A stretch of DNA of 64,000 nucleotides from an uncultured Paracoccaceae bacterium. Lineage in GTDB: Bacteria > Pseudomonadota > Alphaproteobacteria > Rhodobacterales > Rhodobacteraceae. This document shows, one piece after another, positions 57,315 through 64,000 of this stretch. Position numbers and translations under genes: made by a program. How positions within the stretch are numbered: position 1 is the stretch's first letter; each line of letters begins with the position of its first letter. The notes below the pieces were generated by a model, which saw only the letters and a program-made list of their open reading frames with translations, ran no database searches and had not been told where the DNA came from. The stretch is taken from the NCBI GenBank assembly GCA_951812305.1, contig CATOSB010000001.1:577189-641188 (forward strand), read 5' to 3'.

Positions 57315-58504
57315 CTTACCACCCTTCAAAATTTCCGGATCTGATTTGACGTTTGTCTGATCTGTGTGATTCAAGGAGTCTCCACTGCTGATATTGGAGG
57401 CTGGTTTGTTGGGAAATGTTTGTTTTTCAGAGCTTTATTCGAAGGTTGAGGCGGATTTTCAGGACCGCTTGCTCGGGTATCACAAGTCGCGCCGGGAGGG
57501 ATTGTGCATCATAGCAAGCGTGATTTTGAACACGCGCAGCGTCAATCTGATGGAAAATGCGGCTGCTCTGCCCCGCGATATCGGCTCTGTGGACCACCGC
57601 TATCAATACATTTCGCGGGTTCTGGGCAATCCTCACATCGATACTGATGAGATCATGCAGGCCTATGTTGGTGAAATTTTCCGCCGCCAGTGTGAGGCCG
57701 GAGAAACGATTGTGGTGGCCCTTGATCAAAGCAAGCTCAACGAAGGGCATGAGGTTTTGATGTTATCGGTGCGGATGCGGGATCGGGCCCTCCCGGTCGC
57801 CTGGCGTGTACGCCAGACCAAAGGGCCGATTGGATGGCGCGTGCAACATGAGCTTTTGGAAGCAGTCCGCCCATGGCTCCCGGCGGATGCGCGTGTGTTG
57901 CTGGCGGGAGATCGGTTTTATGGAACCGCCCGATTGGTCGCATGGTGCCAGGAGGCTGGATGGGACTACCGGCTGCGCATGAAGGGAAATATCACACTGC
58001 AACATCAGGGTGGCGAGATGATGACGCGCGAAATTGCCCAACTGATGCCCGAAGGGCTTGTAAACGCTGAGCTTTACGGAACGGGCGTCTTTAGCAACAT
58101 TGGAGTGCTTCACGAGGAGGGGCACAAAGAGCCTTGGATTATTGCCATGAATGCAGCACCGTCCGAGTACAAGGTGCTCGATTATGGAATGCGTTGGGGA
58201 ATTGAAGCCATGTTCTCCGACTTCAAAACCCGGGGCTTTGAAATTACTCAAAGCCAGATCAAAAAGCCGGATCGATTGGCCCGCCTCATTTTGGTGCTGG
58301 CAATCGCCATGTACTGGGCTGTTTCAACCGGAGCAAACGAAGAGCACCACGTCGCAATACGCGGCGAAAAAAGGGGATTCGAAAAGCCCGAAGGTCCTTA
58401 TGCTCTCTCTTCAAGACAGGCCTTCGTGCTATCCGACGATGCCTCGCAGGTTATGCCAAAATCCCCAAGCTCTGGGATGTCTGGCTAAATTGAAGGGTGG
58501 TAAG
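57315..58504 (+). mobile_element. IS4-family insertion sequence
   Basis: Ends are the inverted pair CTTACCACCCTTCAA (57315) and TTGAAGGGTGGTAAG (ending 58504). The 10-bp duplication GAATGCGTGT flanks the element (57305-57314 and 58505-58514), within the 9-12 bp range of IS4. Length 1190 bp. It inserted between the SH3-protein start (57259, minus) and the glycerate-dehydrogenase-like start (58594, plus), i.e. in a divergent promoter region of about 134 bp. Confidence 0.96.
57394..58488 (+). CDS. IS4-family transposase
   Basis: 364 residues. DDE motifs: ETIVVALDQSKLNEGHEV (Asp), ARVLLAGDRFYGTARLVAW (Asp) and RWGIEAMFSDFKTRGFEI (Glu, the Y/W-x5-E block). The frame is intact. It is the only gene of the element. 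Confidence 0.93.
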   Translation: MEAGLLGNVCFSELYSKVEADFQDRLLGYHKSRREGLCIIASVILNTRSVNLMENAAALPRDIGSVDHRYQYISRVLGNPHIDTDEIMQAYVGEIFRRQCEAGETIVVALDQSKLNEGHEVLMLSVRMRDRALPVAWRVRQTKGPIGWRVQHELLEAVRPWLPADARVLLAGDRFYGTARLVAWCQEAGWDYRLRMKGNITLQHQGGEMMTREIAQLMPEGLVNAELYGTGVFSNIGVLHEEGHKEPWIIAMNAAPSEYKVLDYGMRWGIEAMFSDFKTRGFEITQSQIKKPDRLARLILVLAIAMYWAVSTGANEEHHVAIRGEKRGFEKPEGPYALSSRQAFVLSDDASQVMPKSPSSGMSG

Positions 58505-58593
58505 GAATGCGTGTAGATTTGGTTGTGCCACGCCTTTGTTGTCCGTAATCCTGACACTGAAAGCCTGATTTGGGAAGAAAGGCGGTGTTCGAC

Positions 58594-59580
58594 GTGGCTT
58601 CTGAACGGCTGAGTGTTGTTGTTACGCGACGGTTACCCGCTGTGGTTGAAACCCGAATGCGAGACCTGTTTGACGTAACACTACGCGAAGACGATGCACC
58701 GATGTCCCGCGCCAAACTTGTTGCGGCCATGAAATCTGCCGACGTGCTGGTGCCGACGATCACCGATCAGATCGACGCGCCGCTTCTGGCGCAGGCCGGA
58801 GAGCAACTGAAACTGATCGCCAATTACGGCGCGGGGTTCGACAATATCGATGTCTCCACCGCCCGGCAGCGCGGCATTCTGGTGGCTAACACACCCGGCG
58901 TTCTGACCGAAGACACCGCCGACATGACGATGGCCCTGATCCTCGCCGTCACCCGCCGCATCCCCGAAGGTCTCGGCATCATGCAAACCGGCGATTGGCA
59001 GGGTTGGGCGCCGACCGCTCTCTTGGGCGGTCGGATCGCAGGCCGCCGCCTCGGCATCCTCGGCATGGGCAGGATCGGGCAAGCCGTCGCGCGCCGCGCC
59101 ACCGCCTTTGGCATGGAAATCCACTATCACAACCGCCACCAGTTGCGCCCCGAAATCGAAGAGGAACTTGGCGCCACCTATTGGGAAAGCCTCGACCAGA
59201 TGGTGCGCCGCATGGACGTGATTTCCATCAACTGCCCGCACACCCCCTCGACCTTCCATCTGATGAACGCCCGCCGTCTGAAACTGCTGAAACCGAGCGC
59301 CGTGATCGTGAACACATCCCGCGGCGAGGTGATCGACGAAAACGCCCTGACCCGGATGCTGCGCGCGGGCGAAATTGCGGGCGCGGGGCTGGACGTTTAC
59401 GAACATGGCGTCAACATAAACCCTCGCCTGCGCGAACTATCCAACGTTGTCCTATTGCCCCACATGGGGTCCGCCACCGAAGAGGCAAGGGTCGAAATGG
59501 GCGAGAAAGTGATCATCAATATCAAGACCTTCGCCGATGGCCACCGCCCGCCCGATCTGGTCGTGCCTGCGATGCTTTAG
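58594..59580 (+). CDS. D-isomer-specific 2-hydroxyacid dehydrogenase (glyoxylate/hydroxypyruvate reductase type)
   Basis: 328 residues with GTG at 58594 (GTG at 58585 is an alternative). The catalytic Arg is in ANYGAGFDNIDVS, the NAD motif in LGILGMGRIGQAVARRATAFG, the active-site pair in INCPHTPSTFHLMNARRL with SAVIVNTSRGEVIDE, and the late His in LLPHMGSATEEAR. It reduces glyoxylate or hydroxypyruvate to glycolate or D-glycerate. Followed after 3 bases by a lipoprotein gene. The IS4 element lies upstream. Confidence 0.93.
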   Translation: MASERLSVVVTRRLPAVVETRMRDLFDVTLREDDAPMSRAKLVAAMKSADVLVPTITDQIDAPLLAQAGEQLKLIANYGAGFDNIDVSTARQRGILVANTPGVLTEDTADMTMALILAVTRRIPEGLGIMQTGDWQGWAPTALLGGRIAGRRLGILGMGRIGQAVARRATAFGMEIHYHNRHQLRPEIEEELGATYWESLDQMVRRMDVISINCPHTPSTFHLMNARRLKLLKPSAVIVNTSRGEVIDENALTRMLRAGEIAGAGLDVYEHGVNINPRLRELSNVVLLPHMGSATEEARVEMGEKVIINIKTFADGHRPPDLVVPAML

Positions 59581-59583
59581 CTT

Positions 59584-60240
59584 ATGCGCCTGTTTGCCAT
59601 TGTTCTTTCTCTCGTGGTCCTGGCCGCCTGCACCGGTCGCCCGATGTCCACCGGCGAACGCACGTTGGCCGCCGACATCTTCGGCCCTTCGCTCGACACC
59701 AATCAGGTCCGCGTCAAACGGGGGTTCCAAGGCGCGCCACCCGAAGGCGACGGCAAGCCCCTGCCCGAACGCAAAAAGATCGAAATTCGCCCCGGCGTCT
59801 GCGACCGTGTCAGCCCGACGCCGCCCGAAGGGCCGCCCCCTGCATGGGCACTTTACAACACCGTCCATTTCTCGCGCGAGTGGTATCGCGACGACACCGC
59901 GCCCGGCTGGCCGGAACAGATCCTGCTGCCGCAGACGCTGATCATGGCGCATGAACTGGTGCATGTCTGGCAATGGCAGAATCGCCGTCTGACCGGCTAT
60001 CGCCCCGCCAAGGCCGGTTTGGAATCCGTCTTCAACAAAGACCCATATTTCTATGTCCCGGCAGAGGGCGAGGGTTTCCTCAAATACGGTTTTGAACAAC
60101 AGGCCACGTTGCTTGAAGACTACCTCTGCTATGCAATCTTTGACCCTGCCAACGCGCGGCGCAGCAAAATCCGCGCGATACTGGCGCCGCACTACCGGGT
60201 GGACCGGATAGACGCCGCTCTCGCCCGTCCAAAATCCTGA
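59584..60240 (+). CDS. Putative lipoprotein with HELVH metal-binding motif
   Basis: 218 residues. Lipobox AACTG follows VLSLVVLAA. At residues 123-127 the segment AHELVHVWQWQNRRLTG gives HELVH with a W/Q run, reminiscent of zinc-peptidase-like Rhodobacterales proteins. Later GFEQQATLLEDYLCYAIFDP may supply the third ligand (Glu). Likely anchored in the envelope. Peptidase activity not shown. Starts 3 bases after the dehydrogenase. Confidence 0.8.
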   Translation: MRLFAIVLSLVVLAACTGRPMSTGERTLAADIFGPSLDTNQVRVKRGFQGAPPEGDGKPLPERKKIEIRPGVCDRVSPTPPEGPPPAWALYNTVHFSREWYRDDTAPGWPEQILLPQTLIMAHELVHVWQWQNRRLTGYRPAKAGLESVFNKDPYFYVPAEGEGFLKYGFEQQATLLEDYLCYAIFDPANARRSKIRAILAPHYRVDRIDAALARPKS

Positions 60241-60241
60241 G

Positions 60242-60775
60242 ATGCCGGGCAGGCTCGAAATCGTCGAATTCTCAGCTCTGAGCAATAAACAACGAAAGGA
60301 ACTCGCTGCTCTTAGGGTATCAGAACAGCAGGAAATCTTCGGCGGTTCGTTTTCGGACTCCATCAATGCCTGTGAGGCCGAGGGCGCTGCCCTTCGCGGC
60401 TGGGTATTCGCCTTTCAGGACGCGTTGGTCGGGATGGTCGTCTTCAAACGCCCACCGTTGTCTCCGGACTGGGTTGCTCCCACGGACATGTCGATCCATG
60501 GATTGAAGATCGATCTGCGTTGGCAGGGTAACGCGCTCGGAAAAGAGGCGTTTGTACTCGCTGTGGATGCGGCAGCGCAAACCTGGCCGGATGTGAAGAA
60601 CCTCGTCCTCACCGTGGATGCAGACAACGCCGCCGCACTGTCCATTTACGAGGATTCGGAATGGCCGACAGCGGACCAGTCTTTAACGGGCGGGTTGGCA
60701 AAGAGCACCGAATGCGAAAGCGGATCTCGCGCTAGTGCGCGATGGAATTCGGCGGAACCTGATTGTCTGGGCTGA
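60242..60775 (+). pseudogene. GNAT-family acetyltransferase with C-terminal frameshift
   Basis: The first 137 codons read normally: ALRGWVFAFQDALVGMVVFKRPP, DLRWQGNALGKEAFVLAVDAA and LVLTVDADNAAALSIYE, the GNAT acetyl-CoA and C-terminal regions. After IYE the frame gives DSEWPTADQ, unlike the family. Reading one base ahead from about 60652 gives GMADSGPVFNGRVGKEHRMR and ends at TAG 60733-60735, as expected. A single G is apparently missing (GAG-GATTC for GAGGGATTC). It starts one base after the lipoprotein gene. Confidence 0.8.
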
Positions 60776-60783
60776 GCCTGAAC

Positions 60784-61010
60784 CGGGCATTCGCGGTTCA
60801 AGAAACAAGACGCGCGATTGCCTGCCCGTGGGGTGGCGATGCGACATCTCAATGACGCGTTTTATGCCTGCAAAGTCCGTGCGAATTCGATGGCGTGCGC
60901 GACCTCACAAAATCGCCAGCCCGTGGGGACGGGCAGGCGATCGCGCGGCGCCTGCGGCTTGATTCCGCGCGAGGGGTGCTGGCCCGCAACATCCGCTTTG
61001 AGGCCAATAT
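60784..61010. repeat. Dispersed intergenic repeat, copy C
   Basis: It shares GGGCATTCGCGGTTC, GACGCGCGATTGCCTGCCCG, GTGGGGTGGCGAT and the hairpin at 60912-60941 plus the following CGCGCGGCGCCTGCGGCTTGATTCCGCGCGAGGG with copy B. The hairpin ATCGCCAGCCCGT-GGGG-ACGGGCAGGCGAT pairs 12 of 13 bases. It fills the region after the frameshifted GNAT gene. Bases 61011-61099 before the IS66 copy show nothing else. Confidence 0.85.
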
Positions 61011-61099
61011 GGACGTGTTTCACTAAACCTACCCCGATACTGGATAAGACGTTGGCGTCACCAGTGCACTACTCGACAGAATTTTTTCGTAGTTTTTTG

Positions 61100-62701
61100 G
61101 TAACTCCCAAGCACCCCCCACGTTTGAGTGTTATTGTCAGTTTTATGGTGAGTCGAATTTGCCATTTTGCGCGTGTTTTTTTTCTTTCTTGTCTGAATTC
61201 TGTGGCGCCGGGTTGATTTCTCTGAATCAGTGGTGGGATGGATCAGGTTGCCGCCCTTGAACAACTTCTCGCCACGGCTCTGCGTCGGATCGCTGAGCTT
61301 GAAGCTGCGTTGGCGAGCATGGCGGAAGAGATCACGGACCTGCGCCGACAGTTGGCCAAGAACAGCAGCAATAGCAGCAAGCCCCCTTCAAGTGATGGCC
61401 TGAAGAAGCCAGCCCCGCGCAGCCTGCGTGGCAAATCCGGAAAGAAAAGTGGCGGCCAAGTTGGCCACCGGGGCGACACCCTGCGCCAGACGTCAACACC
61501 CGACTTTGTCGAACGGCATGAGGCGACGCATTGCAGCGCCTGTCAGAGCGCCCTGACGGCGGAGATGGTGAAAGGGATCGAGAAGCGTCAGGTGTTCGAC
61601 TTGCCTGCGCCACGCCTGGAGGTCACCGAGCATCAGGCGGCGGTTTATTGTTGCGACCATTGTCGAGCCACGACGACGGCTGGCTTTCCCGATGGCGTGG
61701 CCGCGCATGTGCAATATGGCACGCGCATGCGGGCAGTGGCGGTCTATTGCAATGTTCAGCAGCTGATACCCGAGGATCGGGTCTGCCAGCTTATGCGCGA
61801 CCTGTTTGGGGCCACCAGCTTGTGCGCGGCCAGCGTGACCAACTGGACGCGCGGCGCGGCAAATAAGATGGGTGTCGTGGTTGAACACATTCTCGCCCGG
61901 CTTGCCGAAGGCGGCGTTCGGCATCTGGACGAGACCGGACTTCGTGTTGCCGGCAAGCTGCACTGGCTGCACACGATCTGCGATACCGCCTTCACCCATT
62001 ACCGCATCAGCGCCAAACGCGGTGCTGTTCCAACCTTCCTGACCGGCGGGACGATCATTCATGATCACTGGAAAACCCTACTACGCCCATATGAGCGGAG
62101 TGGACGCCCACGCCCTCTGCGGGGCGCATCACTTGCGCGAACTCAAGGCCATCGAAGAGATCGAAAAAGAGCCTTGGGCGACGGAGATGAGCGCAGTGCT
62201 TCATAGCGCCAATCAGCTCAGATGCGCGGCTCAGGATCAAGGCGAGACCGAACTCCCGGAACTGGTTCGCCAGGGTATAGTCACCAGATACATGGCGATC
62301 CTCGCCAAGGGGCTCGCCTTCCACGAACGCCAGCCCCCGCTGGCCAAAAGCCCCGGCACCCGCGGCCGAAAAGCCAGGCGGCCAGGCCACAACCTGCTCC
62401 TCCGCCTGCGTGACTACCGCGATGACGTTTTGCGATTCATCGCCGACTTCGCGGTCCCATTCACAAACAATCAGGCCGAACAGGACCTGCGCATGATGAA
62501 GCTGCGCATGAAAATCTCGGGCACCTTCCGCACCCTCGAGGGCGCGCGGGTCTTCGCCGACATCAGGTCCGTCATCTCGACGGCCAGAAAACACCGGTTC
62601 AACATCCTGGAAATCCTGACCCTGTCACCACCTCAGATCATCGCACGGCTCTGACGGAACAAAACCCCGCAACCCTATCGGACAGGGTGCTTGGGAGTTA
62701 C
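61100..62701 (+). mobile_element. IS66-family insertion sequence, copy 2 (transposase frameshifted)
   Basis: Same ends as copy 1 (GTAACTCCCAAGCACCC and GGGTGCTTGGGAGTTAC), and its own 8-bp target duplication GTTTTTTG (61092-61099 and 62702-62709). It is 1602 bp, two more than copy 1: one extra T in a T-run in the leader and one extra A in the transposase. Apart from these I see no difference. It inserted into the 3' end of a minus-strand hypothetical gene. Confidence 0.95.
61238..62654 (+). pseudogene. IS66-family transposase, frameshifted
   Basis: Copy 1 has TGGAAACCC in the HDHWK motif; here the sequence is TGGAAAACCC, with one extra A in the run at 62072-62075. The first frame (61238 to 62206) therefore ends in unrelated residues after 322 codons. 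The second half, with the catalytic Glu region, continues in another frame from 62061 to 62654. The shift falls just after the second catalytic Asp, so the transposase is inactive unless slippage repairs it. Confidence 0.92.
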
Positions 62702-63119
62702 GTTTTTTGATTCGTTTTTTACGATACTCGTTGACCCTTTTTCGCAGAGGGTTGCGATGAGGGATTTCCACCATTGTTATGGAAATGATCCTCGGTTCTC
62801 TCAAAGCCTCATTTGGCTCCAGTTCAACGGCAATTCCGCCAAACTCTCCAAGAAATAGAACATTTGAAACGGTTTCGTGATCTGCTTTGAATGTATCAGG
62901 GTCATTTTTCCGTACGTGTTTCGGGATGATCACCTGAAAGGGAGTGGCAGCCATCAGATCGAGCACAAGTGTCATGGTTCTTTTAGGGAGCGCAGCCAGT
63001 TCATTGAGCTTATCCGTGAGGGCGTAGAAACGGTTGGGGTCCTCTTCCATCATGTCGAACATGAGGTCCCGGATCTTCTCATAAGCGAGATCTTCGTTGA
63101 TTGGGAAGTTGTTCTCCAT
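62625..63119 (-). CDS. Hypothetical protein with IS66-replaced C-terminus
   Basis: The ATG at 63119 follows AAAGGTGCGCGCC. The protein begins MENNFPINEDLAYEKIRDLM and has LTDKLNELAALPKRTMTLVLD and KADHETVSNVLFLGEFGG; soluble, mixed charge, no known family. IS66 copy 2 is inserted at codon KKR near the end (TSD at 62702-62709); the present tail comes from the IS end and stops at 62625. Without the IS the frame would continue only LRKNSVE before a stop. An IS982 end lies directly before its start, so the N-terminus may also be altered. Confidence 0.6.
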   Translation of the reverse strand: MENNFPINEDLAYEKIRDLMFDMMEEDPNRFYALTDKLNELAALPKRTMTLVLDLMAATPFQVIIPKHVRKNDPDTFKADHETVSNVLFLGEFGGIAVELEPNEALREPRIISITMVEIPHRNPLRKRVNEYRKKRIKKRNSQAPCPIGLRGFVPSEPCDDLRW

Positions 63120-63126
63120 GGCGCGC

Positions 63127-64000
63127 ACCTTTTGCCCCGTGTTGACCAGCCTGAATGCCCCCGTGATTAGTATGGGGTGAGAGGGGTTTCCAAGTACGTT
63201 GCCCCATGATTCAAGGTTCAAAAGCGACACAATATGGACCGCCACTCATGTCGATCACTAACACCGCACTTTTTGTCTGTCTCGATGATTTTGCAAAAAC
63301 CTACGAGGACTGGGAGCGCCACCGGTTGATCCCCTCGGGTCGTCAGAGGCTTCGCTCCGGCAAGCTGACCCTGGGGGAGAGCCTGTTCATCATGGTCTTG
63401 TTTCACTTGTCGCCGTTCAAGGACTTCAAACATTATTGGATTTATGGCGTTGAGCAGAAATACCGTGACTGCTTTGGCACCCTCCCGAGCTATGGTCGGT
63501 TTGTCAGCCTCATGCCAAGATTAATGGTGCCGTTTTGCATACTGCTGCACTGCTTCAGCGGTGAAAAAACCGGCGTCTATTTTGCCGACAGCACTAAGCT
63601 CGCGGTCTGCCACAATGCCCGCATTAATCGAAACAAGGTCTTCAAGGGGCTGGCAAAGCGCGGTCGCAGCACAATGGGCTGGTTCTTTGGCTTCAAACTG
63701 CATCTAATCATCAACAACAAGGGGGAGATCATGGCCGTCAAAATCACGGCAGGTAATGTCGATGATCGAAAGCCGTTTGAAGCCATGATCGCGGGCCTCG
63801 AAGGCAAAATATTTGCTGATAAGGGCTATATCTCCAAATCCCTCTTCCAACGGCTCTGGCAGCGTGGGCTCCACCTCGTCACCGGCATTCGCCGCAACAT
63901 GAAAAACTATCTCCTGCCAATCCTGAACAAAATCCTGTTGCGAAGGCGGTTCATCATCGAAACTCTGTTCGATAAGTTGAAAACCAGCATGGGACTGGAA
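63127..64000 (+). mobile_element. IS982-family insertion sequence (3' end outside the window)
   Basis: An IS982-type transposase begins at 63248. The left end of the element is probably in 63127-63140, where the region CCCCGTGTTGACCAGCCTGAATGCC resembles IS982 termini; I cannot see the right end, so the inverted repeat and target duplication cannot be checked. It abuts the hypothetical gene at 63119. Confidence 0.6.
63248..64000 (+). CDS. IS982-family transposase (3' partial)
   Basis: The frame from ATG 63248 is open to the end of the window (251 codons), so it has no stop here. DDE motifs: [18 protein letters not shown] (Asp), [19 protein letters not shown] (Asp) and [20 protein letters not shown] (Glu). 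The N-terminal part reads [20 protein letters not shown]. This matches IS982 transposases. Confidence 0.85.
   Translation, partial: MSITNTALFVCLDDFAKTYEDWERHRLIPSGRQRLRSGKLTLGESLFIMVLFHLSPFKDFKHYWIYGVEQKYRDCFGTLPSYGRFVSLMPRLMVPFCILLHCFSGEKTGVYFADSTKLAVCHNARINRNKVFKGLAKRGRSTMGWFFGFKLHLIINNKGEIMAVKITAGNVDDRKPFEAMIAGLEGKIFADKGYISKSLFQRLWQRGLHLVTGIRRNMKNYLLPILNKILLRRRFIIETLFDKLKTSMGLE

Noticed and set aside
34893..62701. The two IS66 copies as ends of a composite transposon.
   Set aside because: Each copy has its own distinct 8-bp target duplication at both of its sides (AACTTCTC and GTTTTTTG), so each inserted separately. The interior is core chromosomal genes and not cargo.

Overview
The window looks like chromosome from a Roseobacter-type alphaproteobacterium (Rhodobacterales). 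The evidence is the gene content: a sucC-sucD-odhA-odhB-lpdA TCA operon with interleaved small genes, a plant-type glutamate-cysteine ligase, a FYDLN-acid (TIGR02300) protein, a tiny aa3-oxidase subunit IV, a Hint-domain protein, DUF1244, DUF6173 and DUF6356 proteins, GTG/TTG starts and moderately high GC. There are no rRNA genes and no CRISPR array. I see two tRNA genes: tRNA-Ala(GGC) and initiator tRNA-Met.

Layout. 1-1810: the end of an aldose (fucose-like) oxidation pathway, with a 5'-truncated aldo/keto reductase and a lactone hydrolase. 2268-3967: an acetyltransferase gene broken by an IS630 element. 4001-11572: a sugar-uptake locus with a divergent LacI regulator, a periplasmic binding protein, two permeases, an ATPase, a GH63-like glycosylglycerate-type hydrolase, a D-lyxose/D-mannose isomerase and the remnant of a glycerate kinase. 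Together these suggest import and breakdown of a hexosyl-glycerate compatible solute. 11765-14685: tRNA-Ala, the acidic FYDLN protein, a YgjP-like metallopeptidase, a GntR regulator and an EamA transporter. 14676-24706: the minus-strand TCA operon, preceded by a paired GTGATCAC palindrome. 24991-34673: glycosyltransferase, AzlCD, SDR, tRNA-fMet with a strong terminator, Hint protein, an ABC-2 exporter, an S49 peptidase, a 53-aa zinc-ribbon protein, a Ca/Na antiporter and a FolM-like SDR.

34893-62701 is bounded by two nearly identical IS66 copies in direct orientation, each with its own 8-bp target duplication. Between them lie core genes (uvrC, pgsA, moaD, moaE, ubiA, rsmE, gshA, pyk, an N-formylglutamate amidohydrolase, NfeD/SPFH) and further insertions: a second IS630, an IS5-type element that splits a capsule-type glycosyltransferase gene, and an IS4 element in a divergent promoter region. 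After the second IS66 copy there is a hypothetical gene trapped between IS66 and an IS982 element that runs off the window end.

The main themes are (i) heavy insertion-sequence traffic (seven elements, five families, most with readable ends and target duplications) that has broken or edited at least three genes, (ii) a candidate glycosylglycerate catabolic operon that has lost its kinase, (iii) a dispersed intergenic repeat with a conserved hairpin, present three times, and (iv) several real genes under 60 codons. All functional calls are from reading the sequence; no database search was run.
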